Below the pieces are notes generated by a model that saw only the letters and a list, made by a program, of their open reading frames with translations, searched no databases and was not told the DNA's origin. The translations under genes were made by a program, and so were the position numbers. This document shows positions 45,917 to 58,271 of a stretch of 64,000 nucleotides of DNA, one piece after another. Source of the DNA: Flammula alnicola. Lineage: Eukaryota > Basidiomycota > Agaricomycetes > Agaricales > Strophariaceae. The DNA lies in NCBI GenBank assembly GCA_015499995.1, contig JADNRV010000066.1:186001-250000 (forward strand). Direction: 5' to 3'. Each line of letters opens with the position of its first letter. Positions within the stretch are counted from its first letter, which is position 1.

Positions 45917-48097
45917 TCATTACCATGTTCATTATTTCCGAGAACCACTTTCAACTTCGTATAAACGTGCTTTGCGCGTAAAAATACCTTCATGGATTCC
46001 ATCATGCGCAGCGCACCGCCCTATGCGTCATACCCCCCCAGCTAAGCTTCTATCTGTTTGACATTGCTCTCCGTGTTGCAACATTACAGTATTTTAGCTT
46101 CCTCGTCTCCAAGACTGCCCAAAGCGTTCAGTTCTCTGACGACATTGTGCATGCACCACACAAGATCCCTCCGGGTTCCAATATAGTTTCTGCCAACTAT
46201 GCCAATCGACCATATGTACTGCTCCCACGGCGCACCCAATGTTTTTCCGAGTGTGTCGTATCTCAGAGGCAGTGGAATGGAGTTCTGCTGGTGGCTTCCT
46301 GATTCCGCGATGCTTATTTTCCTCGTACACATGAAGCTCAAGGATTCGTTATTCCTGAGGCGCTGCATTTCGTGTAAGTCATCTTATCTTTTGCTGTCGT
46401 TCTCTGATATATGTTCCGCCCGTGTCTTTTTCCCTTTCTTGGTCTTCTGGACACGGAACGTTTGCAGGGCTAATGCACGTTCCAGCGCTTGACGTCGGTT
46501 GCTAGGCCTCTCAAAATGACGCCGCTTCATTTCATGTACGGGTTCCGTTGTCTTATCTCTTAAACTCTCTCATATGTGTTCCGCCCGAAGTTTCTCATCT
46601 CACTGGTGTTGCATGCACACGACTACTTTTGTTACTGCTAAGCATCCATTCCATACTTCCCGACACTGACATCCTCGTCAAGGGATTCAAATAACATACC
46701 GTAGTCGTAAGTCCTTTTTTTGCTACGGTAACTGCCACGGCCTTTCTGATAACGTCCTATTTTCGAAGTGCGTAGTTTAAGGCTATTGTATTGCAAAGTC
46801 TCGGCCTATTGAACATGTTCTGAACGCCATATTCAATGTTCATCAGTCTTACGAGTGTAAGTCCCGACAATCAAGGACTCCGCGTCAATTCCCACATACA
46901 GACACCGGCTGTTATTTTCGAGTTTGGTCTTGGTCAAACGATCAAGATGCGCGACTTGCCCGAAATCGTCCGTGAAATCAATGGGCATTCTCGGAAACAA
47001 TCCATACCCAGAACTCGGGAACTTGGAAGGTGCCTGGTAAGTTGGTGTCACAGCTGGGTGCACGTTCCCTTTCTTGTTTTGAACTCTTGGAGCGCATTTA
47101 GCTCATTTTGGATCATGACAGTATTGGTGGGCGCGCCTTGCAATGCATGGCGCTAAATCTAGTGGGCTCAGTAACCAGCTCAGGTAGGTCACGTTTGATC
47201 GTCATGGCCTGAGATGGCCGCCCCGGAAATCATACCAAGACTTAGGCAGCTGAAGTTGAAAGCCAGAAGAATGGGCTGACTCGAATGCGGATCCGGGTGT
47301 TGTTGTCAAAATCCAGTGGAAACTTTCAGTGAGTCAGTTTCTGCTTGCCCACGGTCGTCCATTGATTCCGTCTGGGACAGATCTTCCTGTTGGCTATTTT
47401 CATATACCGGCTCGCACTGTGATCAAATCTTCGAGATAACATGTGGGATATTCCGGAAACTACGACCCACACATTTGTATGGAAGGACCCGTCGCGCAAA
47501 GGGCGGGGCATACTTACTATCCCAAGCTATTCTAAATCAGGGAAAACACGCTGTTTCAACGAGGCCTGTCGCGAGCTGCCATTTACAGTCTCTTGCGACG
47601 GACGTGCTTCTTTCTGAGCGCTCGGTATCTGATCAAAGAGGGTTGGCCGATATTCTTAGTGGATTGAAGGGGCCCCGGGCCCAAGCCGCATCGCCTTCGT
47701 GTAATTTACCCTGCAATTTACCCCGCAGGATGAGGCAATTTGGCAAAATTAGGCGCTATGGTGACCCACTGAGCATGATATCGTGATTCCCACCAAAACG
47801 GCCAAGCACGAGGCGTGGTTGTCCACTTTCTTTAGACGCCCATGCTGTGCTTGCCGAAAGTGACAAAGGCACGGGTTTCGGAAAGTGTGCGGTAAATCGG
47901 GTGTCTCCCAAGTACGATCCAAGCTTATAAGGGGCCTTCGAGAAGCTCAGATCGTCCTCCTCACATTCGTCCCCCGTCTCCACTACCTATAAGTCCCTCA
48001 GCCGTATTATCAGGCTATATTACTCGGGCTACTCTAATACCTTTTCCATCTCGCTTATTGAATTCACACGATTGAGCGATCTAATACCGCTTTCACG
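45917..48097. other. 2.2-kb unexplained region
   Basis: No gene can be supported. Several ORFs of 60-156 codons occur on both strands (for example plus 47316-47786, minus 46368..46084 and minus 47063..46833), none with recognisable motifs. Tracts of CTTTTT and CCGCCC-like sequence before 48098 suit a long promoter of the Zn2Cys6 gene. A degraded gene or an unspliced novel gene cannot be excluded. Confidence 0.4.
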
Positions 48098-51000
48098 ATG
48101 AAAGCAAAATCATCAGGATCTGGCAACCCTCGGGGACGGGGAACCTATAACCCTGCCTGCGACGTCTGCGCCAGAAAGTAAGCCCTGAACATTGTCGCCG
48201 GTGCGTGGAAAAATGCTGATGAGCTCGGTAGGAAGACCAAGTGCGATGGCATCAAACCAATTTGCCAACCATGTCGACAACAAGGCCGCGAGCAAGAGGT
48301 TCGCTGGTCGCTTTCTTCTTGTCTTCCATGTCCTTAACGTCTGCTGTAGTGTGCATGGACGAAGAACCCCGTACGCAAGCCGCGTACGGAGCAACACTTC
48401 GAGGCTATGCACAAACGTGCCGAGAATCTCCTCGCACGCGCGGTAGAATACCGCAAATACGCTGATTACTTAGAATCGTTGCTGGACCAATGCCAGCAAG
48501 ACTACCACCCCCACCGAAGCATCGATTTTCGCGCCTCTCGACCCATCGAAACCGATGGCCTGCTGGGGCCATCGCCCGACATGTTCGACAATGACTTCGA
48601 CTTCACTTCTATGGGCGTTGAGGAGAACGATGCAAGCTCTGACTCTGGAAATCCGACGAAGGAGATATGCATACCTACTCAGAGCCTCAAGGTGCGTAGC
48701 CATCTTCATATGCTTGTAATACCTATCCTGATGAACACCATCTGGCGTCGAACGACAGATCGAAGAGAATGGATGATACATCACTACGGAAACACAGCCC
48801 CCTTCCGTTTCGACCACCTAGACCCCCTTCTCAGCCTTCACGATTCCCCGCCCTCGCCGAAAACCCGACGCAACATATGTGTTGCTCACAGACGGGATTC
48901 CCGACGACCACTACAACCCCGACTTTGATTGGTCACGGCACCTCCCAGACGCTGTACCTCTCGATCGCAGATCTCACGACAAGTAAGCACCCATCAATTT
49001 GTCGGGAAATGCTCGCTGACTGTAGTTCCTTCTTTACAGAGCTCTCGATCTCCTCTTCAAATTCTTCACCTCATGGTGCCTCCGCGTCGTGCCCGCCCTT
49101 TTTCTGCGGGACATGTACAGAGCACTGTCCGTCCTGCCTCCCATCCGCCGCCAAAGACGCCTCACTACTCGCCAATGCTTCATAATGCATTGGTTGCATT
49201 GGGGTTGGCCTTCCTGGACGAGCATAGGTTCAGAGACCTCAAGGCCCGACAATACTTTGCCAACACAGCGAAGAGTTTCATCGAGGCCGAATGTCGGAAG
49301 CCCAATTTGAGCGTTGTACATGCTCTCTCTATTTTGGCAAGCTTCCACAGCTCCCAAGGTGACCAGACCCTGGGATACATGTACTTTGGTTGTGTTCTCT
49401 TCCGCGCAAGTCCTGCAGATTTCTGATAGTCTTTGACCGATGCAGGGATGAGTGCACGTATGGGCCAAGCTTGTAAGTCCTCCTATTTCTGTTTCTCGGT
49501 TTGGGTTCTGAATACCGACTCGGATATAGTAGGTTTAAATGTTGATTGCTCGAGTGGGTCAAGCTGGGGCTAATGGACGAAACGGACATGCTGGACCGCC
49601 GTTGGGCAAACTGGACGACTTTCACACAGGTTAGTTGGCTCGTGCAATTTGGTTGATTAATTAATATGAACTCAACGACTTTCCTCCTTCTACAGGACGT
49701 GTGTTGGTCGCTATACGTCGGACGCGATTTCTGTGTGTCAACGCCGACTGACGCTGAACTGTCCAAGGACCCGCCCTTCGTCGACCCCGAATTCGATCAG
49801 ATGCCTTGGGTTCACCCCCCGGCAAATATCGACCCCAACCGGGCTACCTCACTACGAACTTCCAGGCCACCTGCGAGCTGTTAATGATCGCACGGCCCAT
49901 CATGGACGTTGTGTATGTCCATCTTGGCGCTGTGCTTGTGTCTAACGACCACTTATGTCTTTTATGCATATAGAAATGGCCTGAACAAGTCTCGGAGCCG
50001 TCCTTTCGCTGTCGACGAGCTGATTAGCGAGATCGAGTAAGTTGTTATTATTTCTCTGTTCTGTTTGCGCATTGCTGATTGCAATACTTTGTAGTCTCAA
50101 CTTAACACGTGGAGAGGAAGCTTAGCGCCCGAGCTTGAGATCACCGTCAAATCTCGGCCTACTGCTACGCCGCATAAGCTCATGCTGCATCTGGCATACT
50201 GGTGGCTATTCATCCTGCTCCACCGCCCTTCTTCCATCGGAAGGGACGTGCTATCTACAGCACTGATCGCGAAATCGATCATGTCAAGGTAAGATGAACC
50301 TCAGCCACCTTGCATTAAAGCCTGACGCAACTTTTATTTAGCTTTGTCGACGTGCTGCTGAGAATATCATGGAGCTGTTGTCCACTTACCGCTCGCTCTA
50401 CTCTCTCCGTTACTGCCCTATTACCCTCATCCAAGCCGTATTCTCTGCGGGCACGGTATACCTTCTCACTGCCATGCAAGCGAGCTCTGGGATCCGCATC
50501 GCGCAGAAGGAGCTCCGACACTCATTGGACCAGCAGAAGCTTGTCTTGCAATACCTTCATGAGATCGGCAGGTCATGGCAATGTGCCACCAACATCGCCG
50601 GCATCATGAAGAATCTCATGCACGAGCAGCTGAAGCCTGTCCTCGAGCGCAAGACTATTCCCATCATGTCTTCCAGCGGTGGAGCCCTTCAGGTTCCTGA
50701 TTACGGCAATGACGACGACGACGATGCCGGTTCAACCCTCTCTCGCTCTTCCTCCAAGGGTCATGTACGGCGGCGTTCCTCTTCGTCCAAGATCAAGCAG
50801 CAGCGTCGTGTTTCGACCCATTCTCGTGCTCAGTCTATCAATCATACTTCGCCCTCTACTGATCCGTCTCGACCTCTCCGACTATCACTATTTCGCCAGT
50901 TCACCAGGACCCTTCCAATTATGCCACCTCTTCCTCTCCTGCTCGTTCTGCTCCGATCGCTATTCAGACTCCTCCGAAGCGTACTCCCTCTTTCTCCTCT

Positions 51001-51731
51001 AGTCCTTCCAGTCTGCCTGATCCTTGGGGTCTGCGACCCAACGGCACTCAAGCCAGCGGCTCTGTCAGCCCTAGCCCTTCTTCCAGCCCTATATTCACTA
51101 CTAATTTCCTCTCTTCGCCCTCGACTTCCTTTGCTCATCGTGGTTCAAGTTTCCAAGGTTATCCTCAGCCCTTTACTTATGCAGCCTCGACCTCTGACGG
51201 ACCTTCTTTCTCCGGCAACGGCCAAGGCGCCAGTCACGCATTCCATGGCCAAGGCGCCCTCTTCGGACTCGGCCAAGACTTCGGAACAGGGCAGTCACCC
51301 TCTCATCACTACCCCGGAAAGGAACTTTCTGGCTTTTTGGGCATGCTAGGCGGCCAGACTCTGCCGCAGGCGCCCTTTGTCGGTCCTTTCGGCTTGGGAG
51401 ATACCGTCGCGCCCCTGGCGGCGATGTCGCCCGACACCAGCTTCGCTTCGACTCCTCGCAGTCGCCGTTCGGTACCGGCTTCCTCGCTCACTCCATGTCG
51501 TCGACCAGTTTGGAGGGCATGTCCATCATAGACAACGATACCAATATGGACGATAATACACCGTGGGATCAGCTTTGGGCTCAGACCTTTGAGTATGATG
51601 ATGATCCCCTCATCTTCATGTTCGTGGTCGTGGTTACCCCCTACAGATCGACGTTCTTTACGCACACTTCCGTTCCGTTTGTAATGGATATGGACTTCGC
51701 GTCTCGGGTTCAATGTTACTACTGCTTGTAG
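48098..51731 (+). CDS. Zn2Cys6 fungal transcription factor (multiple frameshifts)
   Basis: Exons 48098-48177, 48232-48298 and 48350-48691 are clean and give the zinc cluster CDVCARKKTKCDG..CQPC with a basic linker. After the intron at 48692-48758 the family sequence (KIEENG, TAPFRFD, PSRFPALAENP, YVLLTDGIPDDHYNP, PHYSPMLHNALVALGL, DETDMLDRRW, FQATCELLMIARP, RGSLAPELEITVKSR, YLHEIGRSW) is all there but in changing frames. I count about ten one-base losses, near 48774, 48819, 48865, 49132, 49553, 49840, 50104, 50228, 50870 and 51444. The fungal-specific TF domain is in the middle and a Ser/Pro-rich tail ends near 51600-51731. Targets unknown. Whether the shifts are real is discussed under findings. 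Confidence 0.8.
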
Positions 51732-51958
51732 TCATGATGCTGTGCAATATGATTTCTTTGATCCCAAACCACGGCGAGATGGGTCGATAATTCAAATGAG
51801 GTTCTCAAAGCAAAATGGTCGAGTAGTCTGAGGCGCCAGAATCGGGCTTTTCGAGAGGTTTATCTTGAGTCAGACCCTTTAATTTTACCTTGATTTTACC
51901 TGTCCTATTTTCCCCCTTCTGGCATGAATATAGAAATAATTGGTATAGTCATTGTGCA
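51732..51958. other. Convergent spacer
   Basis: Shared 3' region of the Zn2Cys6 gene and the SLOG-like gene; nothing else seen. Confidence 0.5.
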
Positions 51959-52564
51959 TCAACGCGGCCTATTCGAAATTCTGCCTAAGACCTTCCTCAT
52001 ACGCATACGCCAACCAGACGACGTGCTTCCACCTTCCTGTAAAATATTCTGTCCTCCACGTTGGACTTCCCATTCCACAAGCTCGTGATTGACGTGTAAC
52101 GGCAAGCCCTTCCTCCTTCGCTCGTTCTTCTCCGTTGCGGTCACTCGGGGATAATATCTCGCGCCATAAAACAGCTTTTGCTCCTCTATCGGCATGTATC
52201 TCAAGATGTCATAGTCGGAGTCGCGGGTCATGGCAGCATCTCTGTCGCTAGTCGTAACGCCTTCTACCCAAATGTTCCCTCCAAGGCCCTTGAACCGTTC
52301 TATTAGGTCTGCCAGATCTCTCTCCTGGAATTCAGCGAAGTAGACCGTGATCCTAGAAGGATGGACACCCTGTTCGATAAGGTACTGGAGTGCCATGGTG
52401 TCCATTCCCGATGCTGGCCCCATTACGAACGAATGGCCTGCTGATATGGCGCTCTTTATCTGGGGTTCGTAGTGCTGGAAAAAATAGTCTTCTGAAGGTT
52501 CGATTGGACCGGATATGAACGCGGTTTTCGACTGTTCAGGGATCGCTTGCCCTTCTTTTGACAT
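51959..52564 (-). CDS. Small Rossmann-like (SLOG-type) protein
   Basis: A single exon of 201 codons plus stop. TAFISGPIEPSEDYFFQHY opens a beta-alpha fold. GHSFVMGPASGMDTMALQYL has the glycine/aspartate pattern of SLOG nucleotide-binding domains (as in DprA or LOG proteins), and ITVYFAEFQERDL follows. The C-terminus is basic (WRMRMRKVLGRISNRPR). Assignment to SLOG is by pattern only. Its frame is unbroken although the genes on both sides show apparent frameshifts. Confidence 0.7.
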   Translation of the reverse strand: MSKEGQAIPEQSKTAFISGPIEPSEDYFFQHYEPQIKSAISAGHSFVMGPASGMDTMALQYLIEQGVHPSRITVYFAEFQERDLADLIERFKGLGGNIWVEGVTTSDRDAAMTRDSDYDILRYMPIEEQKLFYGARYYPRVTATEKNERRRKGLPLHVNHELVEWEVQRGGQNILQEGGSTSSGWRMRMRKVLGRISNRPR

Positions 52565-53319
52565 CCTCTGCTGTGGTATTCACAAAATAGGATGGCCTCG
52601 AGGTGCTGGTACACTGTGAGAAGTGCCCATCTGACATGGTTGTGACGGCCAGCGCGAACGGCACTGCCTTTGTTTTTGATCTCGAGATATTTAGCGCAGT
52701 TGCCAATGAATGGCGTGCTAATAACTGTCCGACGGGGCTGTCTAGCATACTTAGCCCTACTAACCGGTGGCGAGTCCGAGGGGAAGGAGAAAGAGAATAT
52801 CGAGGAGGCTCACGATACTTAAACTTAAAGCGTTCCCGAAAAAGTTGGGCTATGGACACACGTGATTCAAACGAGGGAAGTGCACCACAAGAATTGCTCT
52901 AGCGTCTATTTACTCTGGGTCCATTGGAAGTCATTTTGTCGCATACAAGTACAGTAGGTGTGTGGAACAGGTCAATGTCCACATAACCGAAGAAGACCAC
53001 CAGCGAAAATCCTCGCAATCACGGCGCAAGTAGTTCAAGCAGTAACCAATTCCAGTGCGCGTTGGTGTGTCTTATAGGAATCTGTCGCGATAGTGCCTAA
53101 AACTGCAAGGCTGCATCATGATCAACACAATATTGTACCTGTTTATTCTCCGAAAATCGAGAGGCGAGGTCGGGAACTTTCAAGATCAAGGATTGAGAGT
53201 TAAACACTGAATGGACGATGGCGGACCAGAAAACCACTCGTCAAGTTCGATCCCAAGGATGTAGAGCCCTCTAGGTAAGAGAGAGAGAGGAAACGCTCGT
53301 AGCGCAAGATACACAACAA
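52565..53319. other. Intergenic region
   Basis: Promoter side of the SLOG-like gene and 3' side of the Trs65-like gene. A 107-codon minus ORF (52859..52536) overlaps the SLOG-like start and shows no features. Confidence 0.5.
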
Positions 53320-56300
53320 TCAATCCTTTGGATCGTGCACTACAATATCCAGCACAGATCTATGAAACACATTAGCTTGCCGGAATGATGTGTCAATAGA
53401 CGACAAACGCACCGCAAGTTCGTCGAAAATCCGGATTCAACATCGGTCAGCGTCAGGGTATCAATGGAGTGCACGCCAGGCGAGACTGCGAGGAAGTCCA
53501 TCCTGACAGATTGACAGGCAGATGGCGGAGAGGCTGCAGAACAAAAAGAATACTTGGTCCAGCATCTCATTACCCATGGCGAAAAAGCGAAACGTACCCA
53601 ATGCGAATTCGACTCTCGAGGGGTAATATACCTGGGTATCCCATCTTCCTTGCAGCCTCACTACCACCGTCATACACACCGGTCTCTCCACCGCCTCGCC
53701 TTCTTCTCCTCCTCTCAGGACAAGTGACTTCAAACCGTCTCGGCCACAGACTCTGATTAAACACAAAGATATCGAGCGTAAACACGTCCAATGGGTATAT
53801 CTGCCCCGGACCCAGCACGGCCTCCTTCCCGCCTCTCTGTTCATTGGAAATTTGAGGCAGCAGCCCAACCGAGACCACGATATTCTCGCCACTCGTGCTC
53901 GCCTCCTGCAATTTGGCCAACATCTTCTGCTCGCCAAACGCGCCGGAGACGAACGGAAGCGGCGTCTGCGGCGATGCACCGCCACCATACTCGGCACCCA
54001 CTCCGCGCTCGCGCCGGATCTCTACGCTCAGTCCTATGTTTCCGTAGCTCGCAGACGCGACAGGACGCTGAGACATCGGCGTTGGGGGCAGGGCCGATTT
54101 CGAAGGGTAGGAAGGATACGCCGGGGTTGTTGGGTATCCATTCCTGAGTGAACCCCGAGCGCACCACCTCCGTAGCCATCGTCAGATTCCGGACCTTGAG
54201 GCAAGCCTACAATAGGCTGGGCCGACATCGGCATTGGAGGCGGTGGCGGAGCGCTGTATGTCGTTGGCGACCGCAGATATTGTGCTGCAGAAGCAGCCGA
54301 TATGTGATCTGTGACGAAAGTCGCGAGGAAGGAATGGGCGATGGCTCTCGCCCGATGTCGCTCGGCTTGAGGAACCTATTGGGCGTCAGGTTCTTTAACG
54401 TATGGCCAGCGAAGTTCGCCCCTGGAACGAGCGTAAATCTCTTGCTACCCGCCGTAGCCGAATATTGAGGCGTCGAGCCTCCAGGCTGCATTCCTGGTGT
54501 CGTATTTGAGCTGTACATCGCGAAAACGGGAAATGGGGACGCAGGTTCTGGCATAACGCTCGGATAGTCGGCAGAGGGTCGTTCGGGTCCATTATTTCGC
54601 TTGGCTGGCCCTGCTGAGAGGCCAGATCAAGTACACATTCCAACGCGATGAGAAAGTTTGAGTGGGGTATGACAGAGGGGTGGCGGGGTCGGGAAGTAAG
54701 AGTGCCCTGGTCGAGGATGGAGGAGGGAAGTAAGGTTTGCCGAATATGTTGATTGTGACCGCTCTCTGGAGATCAGAAGGTGGGCGACTACCGCCCGCCA
54801 CACGAGCGAACGAGAAGGCATCGATCTCCTCCGGCGACCGCATAAAGGTAACAGCGTAAAGCAAGTTATACTGCGCGAGAGGCCCGATCCTGAGTGGGAA
54901 TGTGTTCTTGGCAGCATCCGCGCTGAAACCGTGATCACCCCAGCCAATAAGCGTGGCTCTAGCACCTTCTCCTCCGATGTTCACGTCCACTTTCTCGACC
55001 ATAAATCCAGCGGTCATTCCCAAATCCCCGGAATTCTCGATCTCGACGCAAAGAACGACCGTCCTCTCTTCACTGCCGGCTTCTCTTCGTTCGCGTTCTT
55101 TTTCTTCTTCGTCGAGACCTTCAATCACGCCTTCCGTTTCAGGCAGCAAGACGTACGGCACGAAGACAGTCCGCATGCGCACTCGGAAACCAGACACAGT
55201 TTGCAGTATTTTGCGAAACGATTTGCGCAGTGTGGGATGGGCTTTGCGGACGGCTGTCATCGGAGAAGGAGAAGGTTGGATGGGCGAGTTTATCAGAACC
55301 GGTGGAAGCGAGAACAGTTTCTGTCGAGAGACCGTTCCAAGACGAAGGGTAGGTAGGTTGATTTCGGATTCCCCGAGCTTGGCAAACGCCGGACCGCCAG
55401 CAGGCCTTCAAGAAGATTAACTTCTTCGAGTCCATCGAGTAGTTTGTGTTCTTCTTCTGCTTCTTGTCCGTTGTACTCAGATCTTTGGGAGAGTCTGGTG
55501 AGAGGAGTCTCTTTTCCCCAACTGAAGCAAAAAATCGGGCGAGTGGATGCTTGGCATGCGTCGGTATGGGCTTCTCGCGCAGCGTGGCAGAAACTGTCAA
55601 GCACAGTAGAGGTTGCTGAAGGTAAGCCTCAGAAAGGCTGCATCAATGAGTCAAGGAAAAATATATAGACCATGGGCAACTTACAGACTGTAATAGCCAT
55701 GCGATAAATAGCCATCCATTCTTGCGCTTCTTCAGACCACAAGAGTGCAAACGCTTCGGGAGAATCTTCTGCGTGCTGGCTCCCCAAATATTGGCTACCA
55801 AGATTGTACCTTCCGCCGTGCTGTACTTGCGATCTTGATCGCCCGTCGAGGGCATAGGATGTGGCGTGCTGGGAGGCAGAATGGATGGATGTGGGTTAAG
55901 TCTGGCATTTGACTTGCCGAGAGCACTTGTTCGTGGTGGGCCATTAACCTGGAGGTCCGCGGTGTCTCAGGCCCGGGAGCTGCAGCAGTTGGTGAGATGT
56001 ACGAAGCTTCCAGTGACACTTGTACATGGGCTAGTAGGTCGAGAAGGATTTCAGGAGGGTTATTCTGATCCTCAGGAGGTTCTCGGTCTGGATTCTTGAA
56101 ACGAATAACCAAGAGAGACTGTAAATGTTCATCTAACATTTGTAAATGTGACGCAAAGCGCATACTGATTAATTTCTCACCAAAAAAAGCTTGTTTCCTC
56201 TCTACTCCACTGGAACGCGCTTTATCAAGCCACGCAGCCGTTGATATTGTAGGCGGAAATTCGAGAGTTGTGTCTGGCACGAATACGTTGAGAAGGCTGG

Positions 56301-56331
56301 TAGAGAATATCTGATCCAAAGACACGGCCAT
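53320..56331 (-). CDS. TRAPP II complex subunit Trs65-like (multiple frameshifts)
   Basis: Exons 56331..55949, 55901..55810 and 55768..55685 are clean: MAVSLDQIFSTSLLNVFVPD, then FALLWSEEAQEWMAIYRMAIT. Introns here are short (45 and 41 nt). From 55600 the family sequence continues but hops frame: REKPIPTHAKHPLARFFAS, LLDGLEEVNLLEGL, GGPAFAKLGESEINLPTL, VLDLASQQGQ, PEPASPFPVFAMYSS, FLATFVTDHISAASAAQYL, EWIPNNPGVSFLPFEIGP, and finally a clean 54076..53570 block. The end, SVRMDFLAVSPGVHSIDTL and RSVLDIVVHDP, is the highly conserved Trs65 C-terminus. Trs65 supports TRAPP II, the Ypt31/Rab11 exchange factor at the late Golgi. Confidence 0.8.
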
Positions 56332-56700
56332 CTTGAGATTTCGGGCCTATAGAGTCCGTCTGCGGGGCTGATCATCAGCCCAGTTCAACTCAGCTGGTCA
56401 AAGGTACGTCCTGGTAATTGTAAAGTAGACGTTGGTCAGGCTGGTGTCGCTGGGGAAGTATTTTTTGTCTGACATTTCATTACAAACAAAGAATTCTAAC
56501 CCGGGCCGCTATCCTCTCTGCTCAAACGGACACTGGAAGATATTTCGAAAATAATCAAGCTTTGTAGTAAATTGTACGTTCATATTAAGATCACTAGTAA
56601 AAAAATATACCGAGAAGATACTGCATAATTATAACATGAGATCAATTGCTTCGACTACAGATTTCGCAAAATAGTTGATACAAACATGCCATGGGTGATG
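56332..56700. other. Spacer between Trs65-like gene and seven-TM-like gene
   Basis: AT-rich, no ORF of note; promoter of the Trs65-like gene. Confidence 0.5.
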
Positions 56701-58271
56701 TTATACCGCATTCCACGTTTTATCAACCTTAATGTTGATGGTATCTGATCCAGAATCGATAGCTTTGCGGTTTGGCTGGAGTTTCACAGTCGGGTTGAAC
56801 GAGACGAGTTCGGTCGACTGAAGTTGTTCTCCAACAGAAGAAGTCTGGTGCGATGGGTTGGTTCTTGTTTTCGAATTATCTGACCATTTCGGTTGGCTCG
56901 GAATCCAGCGTGGCTGAGAGAACGAAAGGTCGTGGGCTTCCCTGAGGTTGAGAAGCAGTCGACAAGAAAGAACAACCTCGAGGATGAGGGTCGGGCTGAA
57001 ATTGCCTTCAGTCAAAGGATGTCCAGATGATTTGAGACTATGGCACTTACGTCAGATTTATGGCTCGTAGAGTTTTCGGGACCGCGAAAAAAATGATGAC
57101 GTTGGTTGCATTCATCGAGAAGATGGCGAAGAAATACAAAAGTCCGTCACGCCAGATGATATCGAATAAAGGTGTGTTCACTTCTCGCTTCCAGAATTCG
57201 TAAGCCTTCCATGCGGTGAGCCTGAAAATATTACAGAGTAAGCGAACCAACTCATCAATCTCACAAATGACGAGCTTACAAAAATGCTAGGGTATCGTAG
57301 AACAGTGGAATGGTCTGCGGCCAACGTTTCGTTTGTTACGTATAGATTCTAGAAAAAAATTGAGAAACCTACCCAGAAGGCGACTAGCCAGCCATGTGGC
57401 CCCATGACCGCGCCACATGGCGGCCTCGAGCTCGGAGCAACATTGGGTAGTGCTGGAGGCGGAGAAGTGGTACTGACTGATATACCCCAATGACGACTTC
57501 TACAACAAGGGTTAACCCTAGTATGAAACCCACGACCTTATTTTGCGAGAATATCTGGATCAACTGTGTAAGAGAAATAATCGGGAAATTTGCAACATAT
57601 ACTTAGACTTACAGCATAAACCCGACTACCCAAGATCATTTGGGAGAGGACGGTGGATATCAATGCCCCAACTGGTTCCCAGTAGAACATATCTGGGACA
57701 CAATGATCGTTGGAAGAACACGAGAAAATGTGAATTGCTTGATGAACTCACGTTTGCATGCAGAAGGACTCCATGCATTGGCCAATAGACTCACAACGAA
57801 GGAGAACCTATGTCGTAAACATACTAAGCATTATGAAATTTGTATTAAAGGTGAGTAGACTTACTGGAGGAGTCCGAAATAGCGGTTAGCTGGTTAAATG
57901 CCCCAATGTTATCTAGATGAATAGAAGATCGGGGACAAATTTCAGGTTCACGCACCAATATATAATGCGCTCGACGACTGTTCAGCATGTTGGTCAATAC
58001 TTTAAAATAAACGGCGGGTAGTTCCTTACGTTGATCGGTCTCTTCCAGATTCGCCTGTATTCCTGAGGGAGGCACAGAAGCCACTCCCAACCGAAGATAC
58101 AGAAGCTGTGGGGTAGGGTCAATGTCGGATACGACTCGGATAAAAGGGATCAACTAACGCTCCGATAGCCCATAGCATGACCGCCTGGCCTTGCTTCTGT
58201 TTCACTAGAGCATCATGGGGGATCGGCGGTGGTGCTCCTGGCGGTCCTCCTGCTGGAAATGGGCTGGACAT
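56701..58271 (-). CDS. Seven-TM-like integral membrane protein (third, one frameshift)
   Basis: Starts MSSPFPAGGPPGAPPPIPHD and ends INIKVDKTWNAV. Segments AVMLWAIGAFCIFGWEWLL, FSFVVSLLANAWS, VGALISTVLSQMILGSRVYA, VVGFILGLTLVVEVVIG, GPHGWLVAFW, TIPLFYDTLAFLLTAWKAYEF and LLYFFAIFSMNATNVIIFF give about seven TMs. The EWLLCLPQEYRRIWKRP loop is usual for the DUF6533-type family. About nine exons. Near 57476 the frame slips by one base between EVVIG and STTSPPPALP, as in the two neighbouring genes. Function unknown. Confidence 0.7.

Noticed and set aside
48759..48880. Micro-introns explaining the frame changes in the Zn2Cys6 gene
   Set aside because: The gaps between frames are a single base, and no GT-AG pair of workable length lies there.
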